Source of the DNA: Trogon surrucura
Lineage: Eukaryota > Chordata > Aves > Trogoniformes > Trogonidae
Direction: 5' to 3'
Assembly: GCA_020746105.1 (NCBI GenBank)
Contig: CM036622.1
Location: 11,642,487-11,706,486 of the forward strand
DNA: 64,000 nucleotides
The notes under the pieces were generated by a model, which saw only the letters and a program-made list of their open reading frames with translations, had not been told where the DNA came from and ran no database searches. Shown here one piece after another: positions 22,450 to 36,665 of the stretch (position 1 is the stretch's first letter; each line of letters opens with the position of its first letter). A program made the position numbers and the translations under genes.

Positions 22450-25400
22450 GTGAGTGATCCTTCATCTCCAGGGCTTAATATAAGCTTTACAGTGGGAAAG
22501 ACAGAGGTCGTTCAAAGATGAGGGTAGGAATAAAGAAACATGAAATGTCCATATGTTGGTTTTGTGGTGTGAGTTTTTGGGGTTTTTTTTTTTTTTTTTT
22601 AATCCAGAATGATATTACAAGTATCTTAAGCAGCAAGATTAGGAGATTTCCATATATTATCAGTCAGAAACAGTTCTTAGCTAGATGAAATTAAAGCTTG
22701 AATGGAAGCATAATAATTACTGCGAAGCATCTTCCTTGAGCTTTCCTTGAGGCTGTGCCCTTCTCAGGGAGATACCCGCTGGCTCGCACCAGACTCTCCT
22801 TGTCTGGCCATTTGGACAAGCAGCAGTGTGTCAAGCAAGTAACAGTAGTGGAGGAAAACTTTCTTGTAAGACACTGTCCTGCAGAAATAAACCCGACTGA
22901 AAGAAAACCGAGAAGTGGAAGGTGAGAGCCGAATGCAAAAATGTAGCATAATTTGTGGGGATTTTGCTGAAGGAGGTAGGCTTTCATAAGGGTATGGTTT
23001 ATTTTCAGTAGAAAAGTGTACAGCAGCGAAAGTCCCCGCTCAGTATTTTGTAACTTCCATGTGGTGAATGAGGTTGTCGGTATCAAAAGCTGGAAATCCT
23101 TTATAAAAAAATGGCTAAAATCCTTATTCGTGACTCCTTAATCCTAAGGGAAGCTGTACAGGTCGCAAAGCACTAGGGAAAAGTGTGATTAATGATCAGT
23201 GATTAGTGATAAGTGATTAGTGGTTTTATTCAAACTGTTACCTCTGACCAGAAGCACACATCAGAGGATTAACAGGCTCTTTAGATAAATGCTCATTAGT
23301 GGAAGGGGGAGAGCAAAGATAATAGGCATGCACACAGGGACAACTTTCTAGGAAAATCATTCCTGTCTCTGGCATAATAAGCTCTACTAGCAGAAAAGCT
23401 CTTTAATTTAAAAGTTGCTTTTATCTTGTAAATCAAAGATAGATGCAGAAGTTTGCTATGCTATTATAGCCTAAATTTTCCCATATCCACTAGATGTGGA
23501 TTATCTCGGTAGTGATATTTCATTAAAAAAAACCACAACAAAAACCAAAAACCCAACAAAACCCAAACGCACAATTGAATCTTTAAGAAACTGAACATTC
23601 CCAAGGGCTAAAGCCCTGCATCCCGAGGCATCCCCTCCCAACAGGCAGTGCAGAGCCTGCTGGCAGTGAACTAGATGGCGCAGTCCCGTTCTGCATGAGT
23701 ATATAGTCCTGGGTTATGAACTTAGCAAGCAGCAGCTTGCTTAGGTGTCCTTCAACACTTATAACAAAGTTGATCCTGTGCTGGGTTGGAGGCTAGACAG
23801 TGCTACAAGTTTGTAGTCACATTTTCCACGTCAGTTAATCGAGTGAGTTAAAGGCTAGTGGAAAAATCAGTCTCATTTACTGAAAGAAGCGGTGGGAGAC
23901 AGGAGGAGAGAACGAGAGAGGGGCAAATAGCTACAGCCTGGGACATAACTCCTGATTGAACTGTTTTGTACTGCTTTAATGAAGTAGAGTTCTGATGGCC
24001 TTAATTACTGAAGCCTAAAAGCTCTTGGGAGTTTTTCCCTCAGCTATCACTGGCACAGTGAGGTGGTGGTTTTTTTTAAAGTCACTAGAAAGAAAGAACA
24101 GTTGGCGTGGTGGTTGAGCAAAACAACTTGGACCTGACTGTACTCTACAAATAATGGTAAGGAGTCTGTTTTTATAATAACTAACCAGGGATTTCTGATC
24201 AGTCTTTATCAAACATGGATTGTGAAGAATAGGTATCTACTGCTGATGATAGACTTGGGGATGTTTCTGCTGTCCTGTAAGCGTACGTGGGATTTATGTT
24301 TGCTTGCATCTCTGGAGATCATCAAAGTTTCAAAATATTAAATGAAACACTTGAGTGAAAGAGGAAATACTAATAATGAACTTATGGCATGAAAAAGAAA
24401 CTGCTGTAGTCTCCTGTTGTTTAATCTTTAATTGAAGACTATTGGGAGTAGTCAGGCTAACACTTAAAATCAAAAAGTTTTGTAATAGCATATAAAAAAG
24501 GCAATAAGCTCTCTTTGCCACTCTTGAATATTGGATGGCACTCTTCCAAGAGTTAAAACTGCAATATTTTTTAAAGTTTACACATTTAGAACAAGAAGGA
24601 CCCTTTCCCCCTCACCAAAATACCCATTCATAGTTCAGCTTCAATTTATCAAACTTTACCTCTGTTAATTTAACCCGGAGAAAGTAAAGCGAAGCAGATC
24701 ATGTATAACATTAAAAGAAAAGATAGAAGTGAGATTGTACATGTCATTTTATTTATAATGCCATTTAGGAGAACAACTTTCACAGGTAAAGAGTAATAGG
24801 TGCTTTTTTAATTTGATGTTCACTTCCTCACATCGAGAATGTAAAATACGCTGCGATCTCTTACATTTGTACTGTGCACAACAGAGGAGTCTCCTGTAAA
24901 AGATCATTTTCAGTGAGAGCTAGAGTTCACTCTGGACTTGATAAGAGAGGTAATCTCACAGTACCTTCAGAAGGCAGCTTTTCTGTAGTAAACCTTTTGA
25001 CTTTGTGTGGGCAGAATCTCTGTGAGCTCAGGAAGTCTCGCAGAATGATTTGAAACTTGGTTATTAACTTGTCTGCTTGCGGCCCCCTTTAGAAACCTGT
25101 CTCTGTGCCCCTAATCAAGGGATGAGGATCTTAAATATTAGAAGAGCTCTTGCAGGGTTGTTACGTTTAAAACAATTTATCTAATCAAAGACCTTTCCTC
25201 TAATCTTTGTCAGCCTGTGTCTTTAACCTCTGCTGTTAGTTAACTTTCTGGATTTCCTATAAACCTGTTGCCCTGATGTTTATGTATCATTACCCGTCTT
25301 TCAAGCTTAGTTTTAGTTCCAGTGACCATCTTTCCTATAAATTCTTTATTATGAGAAAATGATTTCTGGGCAAGATTTTACTATAAAAGAAGAGCAAAAC

Positions 25401-26794
25401 TGTTTCTTCTTAAAGCATTTTTTAAAATTAATAAGGACCATATGATTTGTTATTGGAACAAACTGGTAATTTTTCTCCAAGCCCTGTTTTTTCTTGTAAC
25501 TCATTACAGGAAAACTCTACTCGGTAGACGCAGTTGCTAGAAACATGAATACGTGTACAAAGCAACAGGTCTTTCAGTTCTGCTTCACAGATTCAGGTGA
25601 CTCTTTTGCTTTGATTTGGTTTTGGTTATCTCATACTAACCAAATTAATAGGTAGGTATGTATAATTAAGACAGCTTGTTTGGCTGAATCTTTCATTTAC
25701 AAACTCTCACTGCAGTGAATATGCGGTGGTCCTAGTGGAAATACTGAAAACGTTTTGAGAGTCTGTCAGTTGTAAGTACTAATGCCAGGGCAGATCAGAT
25801 AGCTTGGTAGGTTGTTGCCATTTTGCAGTATCTCAAACAATTTCTGTTGATTTGTGCTCTCCCTCTCAATGTGCTGCGTGCTATTTAACTCTTGAAAAAA
25901 ACCAAACTGATTTCTAGGTAAATTATATATACTGCACGGCAAATTATAATGCTCCAGGGCATTTTTCTGCCTTGAGAAATGATCAAAGTTAATCACAAAC
26001 TTAAAGCAACAGTTTGGAATAAGACCTACGAGAACACTTTTTCCTCTTACCAAAACTTATATTACTATGTTAATTTGCAATTGTTAAGGTGTAGCTTTCT
26101 CTGACACAGACAAAACAGTGATCTCAGACAGTATCTTATCATGCTCTATTTGAACGTTAGCCACGTTACAGCAGTGAGTACAGGAATTAGCTTTTGTAGA
26201 CCTGACGTGTAAAAACAAAATACTGTTATGGAAATAATTTTTTTGTTATACATATGATCAAAGAAATTATTTAAATTGTCTCAAGTGTACATAACAAGCA
26301 CAACACAACATGCATAAAATAATTATTTTGGTGATGCGGTGAAACGATAAGCTCTTGTGTCTTGTTACATCCAAGGAGCTGTTCTGTTGGTTTGTGCACT
26401 GATCGTTTTGCTCCTCTTATGGCTCAGGTTGAAGGGGCAACCCTGACACTCTAAAATAATAGCATGTCTACTGTTTTTCACTAAGGTGTTATTTTACTCT
26501 GTAATTGAGAATACTGAGAGTCAGCATTTTGTTTTACTAGCCATCACGTGGGAAATGCAGCTGTTATTTGCCCTTAGAGAGTTTAGAAGGGGTTGGTTGC
26601 GCTGGTTTGTAGGTTTCTAGATGGTGATATCAAATGCTATTTTATAAACACAAAGAGATTTTCCAAGGATTTTGCTGAAGGCTGTAGGATTTTCGAAGTA
26701 AAACATTGAAAGCTTGCAACAATTTCCCTAGCTTAAAAGATGTTTTCCTTTTGATTCTTGTTTCCGTCTTTTTTTTTTTTTTTTTTTTTTTGAG
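22450..26794. other. AT-rich stretch, probably first large intron or gene flank
   Basis: No gene recognised. It includes a short tandem array of GTGATTA-like units at 23186-23224, an A/C-rich low-complexity patch at 23525-23575, and a T23 run at 26769-26791. Frames of 60-130 codons lack any domain. Confidence 0.45.
23186..23224. repeat. Short tandem array of GTGATTA-like units
   Basis: Four imperfect copies of a 7-11 bp unit around GTGATTAGTGATAA. No function suggested. Confidence 0.6.
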
Positions 26795-26945
26795 AATTTG
26801 CTCAAGAAGTCGGTCCTGCACACAACTTCAAAATAAATGCCTTGAAAAACATTGTCACGAGCAGTGTTTGCCTAGGTGTGCGGTTTTAATAATCTCACTC
26901 TTGGAGACAGCTCGTGTCGCTGTCGTGGCACGCTTCCCACGTGAG
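26795..26945 (+). other. Small CpG cluster with donor-like edge, weak exon candidate
   Basis: The right edge reads GAG|GTGAGT (GT at 26946-26947), a strong donor. A T23 tract just to the left could serve as a pyrimidine tract, although the following GAG is a poor acceptor. CpGs are clustered from about 26895 to 27010 in an otherwise AT-rich region. A frame is open through the segment but has low-complexity ends and no known domain. An alternative first exon or a chance site are both possible. Confidence 0.2.
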
Positions 26946-27019
26946 GTGAGTCGAGGGTGCGGGGTACAGCGCCACGCGGCCAGAGAGCTCCGCTCAGCGG
27001 GCGATGAAAAGGGCAACAT

Positions 27020-28181
27020 CTTTAGAAGAAGCCAGGAGGAATGAGATCTGAATTTAATTGAGGAAAAATAATAGAAATACTCTATTACCTTTTGCCAGCA
27101 TCAGGAGCCAATTTTGCTTTTCTTTGGCTCTGAATGTTTTCATTACTCTTACTAGGGTTCCAAGACCTCTGTTAGCTCGGGAACTGGGCATGGTTTGATC
27201 TCACCCCCAGCTTTCTACCCCACATAAGCTCTACAAATAGTTTCTATCACCTTTTTGACCTTTGCAGTATTTTCTCAAATGGCTTTCTTTGCTCTCATCT
27301 CAATTTATTTCCTTCCTGAGGGCCTTGTCTTTGGGCACCACCATGCAGTGAACATTTTGATGCAGTTGAAGTGCTTTGGCCCCAATCCCTCTATGTTTGT
27401 GTGTTTTGAAATTTTCTGTCCAGGGATGCACTGAGCTTAAATTAGTTGTCCCTGAACACGCTGCCTAAACTTAATACAAATAAATGTATTTAATTAGTCT
27501 GATCTTTTGCTCACTTAGGGAAAGAAGATGCCTTTTTACCTGTTTGCTTTGTGGGCCTGTGCTTTCAGTTACTGTTTCCTTGCATGTAAGGCAGCCTTGT
27601 TCATAGCCAGATTTTTCTGAGATGTTTGCAAGTGCTCTGAAATTAATTTGACTCATGTGGGAAATTAACCCAGACCTAGATTTAACTTCTGAGTTGGTTT
27701 TTTTTTTCCTCCTGGCCAAATGTAAGTAATGCTAGTTCATATGTGACACTCAACACAGGGGGCTCTGTAGCACAATAAACAGAATCTGCGATTGGGTTTA
27801 GGATGCGTTCTGTGGAGCAGCTACAAGATGAAGCACTAAATCGAGATGTTACCGTATTGTACACTATTTCTTCTTTTATTGTGATTTAAATATTTCATTT
27901 TTGGAGTGCTGAGGTGGTATGGTAATTACCTGTAGAGTAGTACTCTGTCTAAGTAAACAACGGAGTGCTCCAAGATATGGATGGTGATATTAGTAGGTCA
28001 CTGGGTTGTGCACTGATGCTTCAAACCAACTGCCAGTAATTCAGTTATGTCTGAACTAGTTTACCATTATTCCTAGTCCAAATATACCTCTCACTGACCT
28101 TATATTTAACAGCAATAGTCAGTTGCTAGATAAGGAGCTTCAAACTGTGAATAGTAAACCGTATCTTCATACCTGCCTCTC
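27020..28181. other. AT-rich noncoding stretch
   Basis: Nothing recognised beyond short poly-T runs. Confidence 0.4.
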
Positions 28182-28783
28182 ACAGAATCACAGAATCACA
28201 CAGAATGTTAGAGGTTGGAAGGGGCCTCAAAGATCATCTAGTCCAATCCCCCTGCCAGAGCAGGATCAACTACAGTAGATCGCACAGCAACGCGTCCAGG
28301 CGGGTTTTGAATGTCTGCAAAGAAGTAGAGATTCCACAACCTCCCTGGGCAGCCTGTGCCAGTGCTCTGTCACCCTCACAGGGAAAAAGTTTTTTCTCAT
28401 ATTTTTATGGAACCTCCTATGTTCCAGTTTGTACCCATTGCCCCATGTCTTGTCAATGGACGCCGCTGAAAAGAGCCTGGCTCCGTCCTCCTGACATTCC
28501 CCCTTGACATATTTATAAACATTAATGAGGTCACCCCTCAGCCTCCTCTTCTCCAAGCTAAAGAGACCCAGCTCCTTCAGCCTTTCCTCAGAAGGGAGAT
28601 GTTCCACTCCCTTCATCATCTTTGTGGCTCTGCGCTGGACTCTCTCAAGAAGCTCCCTGTCCTTCTTGAGCTGAGGGGCCCAGAACTGGACACAATATTC
28701 CAGATGCGGCCTCACCAGGGCAGAGTAGAGGGGCAGGAGGACCTCTCTCGACCTACTTGCTACTCCCCTTCTAATACACCCCA
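28182..28783 (-). mobile_element. CR1 LINE, 5'-truncated copy with remnant of reverse transcriptase C-terminus
   Basis: The 3' end lies at the left, with TCACAGAATCACAGAATCA-type direct repeats and then GGTTGGAAGGGGCC..GATCATCTAGTCCAA. Read on the minus strand, positions 28784-28266 remain open for 172 codons. They encode the region after the catalytic core of the CR1 polymerase, including [25 protein letters not shown] and [16 protein letters not shown]. The last ~16 residues are out of the usual frame because of small indels near 28310-28325. The element breaks off at about 28783 within the GCIRRGV region; everything upstream, including the catalytic motifs, is missing. It is very close to the copy at 60641-62805. 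Confidence 0.95.
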
Positions 28784-31700
28784 AATTACACTCTCCAAAT
28801 TAGTTTTAGCTGGTTGGTTAAATCTGGACCTGCTTTTGGTTCTGATCTGGTCAGTGAATGAGTTTGTCACTAAATGTTTTTAGGAGCCCTGTAGGAACTC
28901 CAAAAGTGACCCGAGTGTGTGATGGCAAAGAGCCCAAAATTGTGCTTGTCCAGAAACGACCGTTGTCTGCATTAGAAATTTGGGCATGCCAATACCTCAC
29001 TCACAGGAAACTTTTCTCGGGATGGTAGTAAGTATAACGTGAAGAAATCAAAAGATAGTAAATTGCTTTGTTCAGGAATAACTTTCCTGTCTACTGTTTA
29101 ACTTCATTACTGAGTCAATATTTTAGGAAGAAGAAATCTTTGTTAAGGGTTCTTGAGGATTTCAACCACCACTTTTACATCTTTTTTTTTGTGACTTGGA
29201 GAGAAAAAAATAAAGCTCCTTTTGCTGGTGATGGGGGGGGAGGGCATTTGCACATTTTCTTTTTCAGGTTAAGAGATCAGGATCAACATCTGTAGAGACT
29301 TCCATCATTTCACAGAGAGTGCACAAGATGAGAGAAAAGAAGTGATTATGTTGTTAAAAGAACTTAGGAAATTTTCCTTCTTTCCTCAGTTCTATATCCT
29401 TAAGCGTATCTGTGTGGCATAAAGGTTATCTTATACTTGTTATTTAATAAAGCCAATGTAAGTTTCTTTTACTGTCTGTCCAGTGGAAAAGTATTTTAAA
29501 AAAGACAGCTGGGAAAAAATGAATGATGTAACAAGAAAACCACTTTCTACATTTCCCACACTGTCTTTTATTCTTCAGCGTTAATAAAGCAGTGCATGAA
29601 AGTAGGTTAAATTCAAGTAATTGCTGGTTTATCACAAAAAGTGAAAGAAAGCAGTAATTTGACTATTTTGGTGTGAATCTTTAAAAGACAAGTTTCTCTA
29701 AATAACTTGCTATGGAAGTAGAAAGGATCAAAAGAGCCACGGTTTTTGTGACTGAGTAAGGAGAATTACATTCTTGTGGATTTAAAAAATATCATAGTAG
29801 AGTCTAATTCTCCACTCACCCCAACACAAATCTGGAGCAACTCTATAGAAATCTGTGGAGTTACCAACTGCAATAACACTCATTGAGAGGAAAATTAGAT
29901 TCACGGGGTCTATTCTGAATGTAGCCTATCAGTTGTGCGCTGTGCAAATCCCATTATTAAAGTAACAGCCTGACGTGTCGCGTTAAGGATGGCTGTTTCC
30001 CCAAGATGAACATGTTTGTAGCTCTCCTCATCTTGTGACTACTTTTTAAGGGGGAAGGGGGATATTGAGAATACTTATTTTGTGCTCAATTAATATTCAT
30101 TCCGTGCACTCTCCTTCCTCTCACGCGCTTTATGTGTGGGTGCGCAGTCTGCACTCTCCATCATCTATCTGTCTGCGTCTCTTTGGCTGTGACAGTCACC
30201 ACTCTGGCCTCAGGCTTGTACAACGCAGACGAAAAACCCACCAAGATTTTCAGTTAAACGCTCCAGGATATATAATTCTACTCCTAAATACGATGTGCAT
30301 TTTCACTCTGATGCTGTTGTGACTTGGGAGTTAACACCTTAGAGTTCAGTTATGCCTTATTTGTCGAGTTTTGTGGGGTTTTGTTTCATTTTTGAAAAAA
30401 AAAAGGAAAAAAAAACAAGAGGTGGAGGGGCAAAGAAGTGGGAAGCCAATGTAGCCCTGCAGTTTTAATAAATTGAAGTATTTGTTTGCAGCACTGGAAA
30501 GCAAGGCCCAGGCCACTCGAGCATCTTGCAGAGTTCCTGGGCTGACCGGCAAGTGAGAGCAGACAGAAGTCTTTCAGAAACGGGGAAAAATTTCATCACT
30601 GCCTGAGCTACTCTGATTTTTTTTTTTTTAAAGAGCGATCAGCAGGGAATTTTGAATAAGAAAAACATAATAAAGAGTGATAAATAGACAGTGTACAACC
30701 CCCGCCTCCCCCAGCTCTAGTCATGTACACTGGCTCCCAATTTTCTCTATTTGACCCAGGATGTGAGGGGTCAGCTCTGTAACTTTTGAAATTGGTATAA
30801 ATCCTTTGACTTCTCTGAGTCTGTGTGGAGTGAGAGTATGGCCTGTAGTTGTTTATTAATGGCGCGCAACAGGCAACTTCTGCATATAATCTTTAGTGGA
30901 AGGATGTAACGAAGAGTTTTAGGCCTCATAACTGCTCTGGTGTGGAAAGGTTCTCCAGATCCTCAACAATCCAGAGGTTAATTTATAAAAAAAAAAATAA
31001 ATGAAACAAACCCACAACTATTATTTCATTGCCAAACATTTTTAAAAAAAGCACTATTTATGTAGGCCCTATATAAGCACACATTGTTTTATGTTCCTTC
31101 TGCTGGCTTTGCGTTTGACTAAACCATTATTCTCGGAGCACTGCTGTGCTGAGATCATCAGTGATGATGGTGTGAAAACAAACAAGTTTTAGCATGAGAA
31201 GTCACTATATAGTTTGACAGGGAGGTTGTCAGCACCAAAACATCCACATTAATTTCATCTCTGGGCAAAGCAAAATAACAATCAGGCGGCTAGTGGGAAA
31301 AATACATTCATAAGAGGAGGGGAAGGGGATTGGATCTAATTCTGCAAGGTGCTGTGTCAACTAAAAGGAGAACCTGTTTCAATCCCCATTGAAGTCAATG
31401 GGTATTGAGGGCACTCAGGGACTAGTGGCATTGTGTCCTTTTTCTCCAAAGTTTAGTAAAACTGCTGAGATGAAACTTAATTCCTCATTAATTCAAACTC
31501 CTAGCAAGTTCTTGGGAGAAAAGCTCTCTTTGTTAAAGATCGAGATACCCTCCATCTCTTCAATAGAGAGCTAAAAAAGTACGTGCTCTAATTCCGTAGC
31601 CTTCAAGGAGTCCTTCAACACGAAGAGTGACAATAAGAGCTGATATTCTGCACATACCTTAACCTTTTCTCCTGCTTTGGAGAAAAACATTTCTGGCCTC

Positions 31701-33002
31701 TGTTAGATGACACAAAATCAGGAGACGGCTTCCTATTCTATTCTATTGAAAGTGATCTTCAATGTTAGGAAGAATGATTTTGTGTTCTCTGGTGCTAAAT
31801 TAAAAGCTTTGGGACTAATGAATGCAGCTGTGTGTAGTCAAATAGGCACCGCGAAAAATAAGCTATCAAATGATGTGCATGCCCCCAACTTTTTTTTTAT
31901 TCCTCAGTGAAAAATTACAGTGAAAAATCAACAGTTAAAGTCAATGAATCCCAGATGAGTCAATCAACTAGTAACACCCTAAAATGTAGGGGTTCCAGAT
32001 AGTTTATTTTACTGCTACAGTGTGGCCTTACACTTGAACCTCTTACTGGATTATCTAAATTGAGTGGAGCTTTCAAGGTACACAAGGAAACACTTTTAAA
32101 AACATTGCTCCCTCTGTAGCAGTTAGGATGCTGCGTCTTGTATTTTCTCTCTCGTGCTGTCTGTTTCTGTACAATTTTTGTTGCCAAAGAGCTGGTATTC
32201 TGAAATATTAAGACAGCCTATTTCTAGGCTGTCAGTCTTCCAGTTTTCATTTCAGAGCTTTTAGTCAGTGCACTGTCAGCCAAATTCTTTTCAGCAGACT
32301 GAAAGTTTTTAGGGGCAGAATAAGCTTAGGAGAAATATTTTGAGCATTGTAATAAACACTAAATTAATTTACAATGGGGACAATAAGAAAGATGATGATT
32401 ACTGTCTTATCAAGCTAGTCATGGAAATAGATTTTTTTTTTTTTTTTTCAAAATTCAAATTTCCTGTGTTGGTTTCAGATAGCTTAAACGTACTGAGGGA
32501 TCCTTGCAGCAAAGTGTCGGTTTGGAGTGCCGTGTACGATAAGCTCCTTGTTGTATCTCTTCTTTCAAGGAAACACCCTTCTTTAAACAGGGGAAGACGT
32601 GGCACTGGGGTGCTGGTGAGCTATGGGGACATGTTACAATGTGTGGGAGCGCGTGCTGCATGGCGGGTGCAAATGTGGCTGTGGAAGCCACTTTAAGTGT
32701 TTCCCAATTAGCAAAATTGCCAGCCACCGCAGTTCAGGTGCCTTTGGAAAGCCCAAGAAAGATTTCAAGCAAATATCTTACTTGGCTCCAGTACTTAGAA
32801 AATACTGGAGAGGGAAGTACCCGTGTGTACATTTACAGAGGCTTTGGTGCTATGTAGCACCTGAAATGGGCAGGGATCACGTGGAGAACGCGTTTTGTAA
32901 AATATCGATCACTTGTAGCCTGACTTTGCAGAATTTTAAGAGCAAAACCAAGGCTGCAATCAGGCAACTGGTTTGTATGAACAGATGCAGTCCTGTATAA
33001 TG
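28784..33002. other. AT-rich noncoding stretch
   Basis: No gene, RNA gene or mobile element recognised. Poly-A and poly-T runs occur at 30395-30414, 30617-30630, 30990-31000 and 32432-32448. Confidence 0.45.
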
Positions 33003-33095
33003 TACTCTAGGCAATCCTGCTTTAGCAGGGGGTTTAGATTAGATGATCTCTAGAGGTCCCTTCCAACTCCGACGATTCTGTGGTTCTGTGACTCT
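33003..33095 (+). mobile_element. CR1 LINE 3'-end fragment
   Basis: Contains CAATCCTGCTTTAGCAGGGG, TTAGATTAGATGATCTCTAG and AGGTCCCTTCCAACTC, followed by the tail GATTCTGTGGTTCTGTGACTCTG. The orientation is plus. It is a short, moderately diverged tail fragment. Confidence 0.9.
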
Positions 33096-36000
33096 GGTGT
33101 ACTTAGTAAATGATACACAGCAATAAACTGTGTATCTTATTGCTGGGGGAGAAAAAGCAAATGCTCGGTGCTATAGAAATAACAGATTGTTGATAAAGTT
33201 GTGAGAAAGTTAAATGAAAATGCAACTAACGGTCCTTTTCCAGCCTTTTATAGTTCTGTGGAACAGCACTTTGCTCATATACCCAGTGCCTTCGTAACAG
33301 CCATCTTCAAAATACATGCAAAAAAAAGTCGTTCTTTTGGTGCCCACATTAAAACGCTGGTCATTTTCTCCATCTAACGACCAACTCTGCTTAGAGTTGT
33401 CCGTGCTCTCAGGTATGGCATATGTGAGATGGCCTCTAATGTGGCAAGGGCCTCACAGAGCCTCTTGTCTCTCGCCAAGCCCCATATTTAGCACAGAGGG
33501 GATTTCCTTGCCGTTGTGCAGAGAAGACAGTTGGGCCACAGGGTTTCTCTGCAGCACCATCTGATCCCAAGTTAAATCACGCAGCAGTTGCCGGGGCAAG
33601 GTGGGCATCCCGCGAGCAGCAGCTTTGGAGGCGAGTTCATCTATCCTGTGCAGACAGGCTGGGGACATTTTCTGGAGGAAAAGAAATACTCACTGAAGAC
33701 TTTCACACGAAGAAATATATTGAAAAATGTGGAGTCCTGGAAGTGTTCACAGTTACACATCAAATTTTGTGTCTAGGTTCAGCCAAAACAAAAGAGGAGG
33801 AAAATATGTGAAAAAGTCAAAATACTCGATTTCAACATTTTTTCAAAATGAGATACATCTCCTTTGAAAATTGACTTATATGAAGGAGGATACAAGGTAC
33901 TAAATCTTTCAAAGATTTTTTTTTTTTTTTTTGTGATGCTGAATAAAGTCTTTCAGCTTGATGTAAACATTTTTATGTTAATTTCTCTTTATTTGTCTGC
34001 TTTCAGTTCAGGGGGCTTGGGTCAATTTACCTTTCTTGTCTGTACAATATAACGCTGTGCATTGTAAGGCTGGGGCAAGCTCCTGGAAAGCTGTGCTGAT
34101 TGAGAACTTCAAACATCTTCTGTTGGCCAGATCTCTGAAATATTTCCTAAGAATTGGTCTGATCTGGTTTGATCTGACCAGGAGGGTGAAGAGGACTGCC
34201 TTCCCTGGAGGGCCGTGCAAAATTGGCTTAATCGGCTGACGAGATCAGAAAAAATTGGCTGAAAGAAACCAAGTCTTCGTATGGCACCTTCACTGAGAAT
34301 AAATTTAGTAGACACTGTCCTCTGAGAACACTGTCAGAAATACCTTCAACTTTTTATCAATTAAATCATCGCATAATTGTTAAATTCAGAAAGTGAAGTA
34401 AATGGAGAACTAATCTTTCTTGGTTATGCTACTGGCTTAGGTTTTAAGGGTCTTTTTTATTTATTTCTTCTTTAGGGGAAATATGGGTATCTTGAATGGA
34501 AACCTATTATTGGGAATTATCTGATGGAAATTTTGGCAAAAGGTTAGATTAATTTGTATATTCAGTGAAGGATTAAAAGGGAGCTGAAGGAAAAATTAAT
34601 GTTTTATTGGTACAGATTTTTTGTTTATCTTTAAGGAAATTAGTTTCTCAATTTCTATCATGAGACACACTGGGTTTTGGGAAGGAAGAAATTCTTGCTT
34701 ATTCTAGTTAAGTATGGAATTGCATTTCTTGCAGCTTTTCTTAAATCATGTGGAGTATTTAATCTCCATGTGATGGCTCTTTAACTTGTCTTTTCAAGTG
34801 TGTTTTTTGGTGGCTTGATGGTATGTAGAACATTTCCTTCCTGTACTTCAGCGTTTCTAACCAAAATCTGAAACCTTAGCTTATTCACACTTCCTAATCA
34901 TAATCCCCTTGGTTTCCTTGTCAGCACCTTTTTGTGGTATTTCTCTGGACACCTCGATCTAATATCTCCAGAGGTTATTCTACAGAGTAACCTTTGACAA
35001 GATCTATTACTTACTACTTACTGCTTTTAACAAGGTGAAAAGAGGTCAGGCTCTGTGAAAGGCAGGCATTATTAGAAGACTGCTGCAGAGTCTCTTGGTG
35101 GCTTGTCCATCTCTTCTGGCAGCACCGTCTGCAAATCAGTTCAGATGCCTCCTCTACAGCATAAAGAAAATTACATTTATGACTGGATATGATCACTCGT
35201 AGATAACATACATCCTTCGGAAAGTGGTTATGATGAGAATTTCAAAACTCCAGGTTGTTTCTCTGTCAAGGTTGCAGACTACCAATGCACCCACTGGAAT
35301 CTGTGAGATTTTTGCTGTCATCTTCAAGAGTAGCAGGATTTCAGGCTGTTGGTTTTCGGATGATCCATTTACTTGAGCTTCATGACTAGTGCTAATGACT
35401 TTTGCTGCTGCAAGAATTGAATTGGTAATTTGGTTACCCTTTCTGTCAGAGCTCAGGATCTTCTAAATGAGAGTCGGTGTTGTCTGTTTCTTTAACCAGA
35501 TTTAGATGCAAAAGCTGGCTCTTTCTGATTCCAAAAACCAGATTGCCAAATCTCACTTTGTCAAAAGAGTAACTGCAAGGTCCTTCTGTCTGACATACAA
35601 AATCTTAGAAATTAGAAAAAGCATATTTTCTCCTAAATTAATTAAAAAGCTGAGAAATTGTACAGGAGAGTTTAGACAGATCCCAGAGGTATCTAAAATG
35701 CAATTAAAAAATCTAGTCAATTTATCTGCATGCATGAATGAAAAATCTTCCTAAGGAGCTTTGAAATATCTCAGTCTGGGTTTTTGTCAATGAAGGATGA
35801 TGATTTTTTAGTCTGGTTCTATCAGTTACTCACCACAGTTTGCTCCTTCATTATTTTTCTACATGTAGAATGTACGAAAACTGCTGGTGTACCTTTCAGA
35901 TGCAAATAGCTATAGTACAGGGGAAAAAACTCACACTATCTGAGACCTAACAATAAATCATAAGGGTTTTTTCTCTCATCCCAAAACACTGAAAACGAGG

Positions 36001-36530
36001 CTAACTTGTTGCCAACACAGCTTTCACTTTCTGTCCAGTGTCTATCAATTAACCATGTGCAGCCAGTGACTGAATTGCTCTGTCTTGGGATAGGATTTAA
36101 ATTTGATTTACCTAATGGGAACCGATTGCCATGTGACTGCGGTATATGTATGGCACAGGCAGCTGGGACTGAGCCCTTCGCAGAAATTAGGTATGATAAC
36201 TGTCTTGAGAATATCTAAAGGTATATAGGGAGAGCAGGGTGTAGGTGTGAAATGTATATTATTTTTGCTTCAAACAAGAAAATGAAAAATGAAATAATGC
36301 TTTTTTTTCAATATGATCACATAGAGGTTAAAATATATACTACTAAGTCAAAACAACTTTTTGCAAGGTGAAAAAGAGGGTTTCCTGGTGTGTTACGATT
36401 CATGATGTTCTGTTTATTTCTCATGTCTGCAATCTCCCCAAAATTAATTCACTAAGAATTAACATGTGGGATTGTCACCTCATACTCCTTTTTGCCAAAC
36501 TCACTCACTATTTTTCAGCATGCAGACAAG
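33096..36530. other. AT-rich noncoding stretch
   Basis: No gene recognised. A T17 run at 33916-33932 and scattered short frames only. Confidence 0.45.
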
Positions 36531-36665
36531 TCACAGAATCATAGAATCATAGAAACATCAAGGTTGGAAAGGACCTTAAGATCATCAGGTCCAACCTACA
36601 GCCCTACACCACCCTAACACTAAACCATCTCCTGAAGTGCCACATCCAACTGTTTTTTAAACGGT
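36531..36665 (-). mobile_element. CR1 LINE 3'-end fragment
   Basis: TCACAGAATCATAGAATCAT direct repeats, then AAGGTTGGAAAGGACCTTAA and GATCATCAGGTCCAACC, give a minus-strand CR1 tail. The fragment continues to about 36665 through CCACATCCAACTG, then stops. The sequence variant (CCTACACCACCCTAACAC) differs from the 28-kb and 60-kb copies, so it belongs to another subfamily. Confidence 0.92.

Noticed and set aside
28205..28883. Plus-strand frames at 28205-28507 and 28599-28883
   Set aside because: They are antisense shadows of the minus-strand CR1 polymerase remnant.
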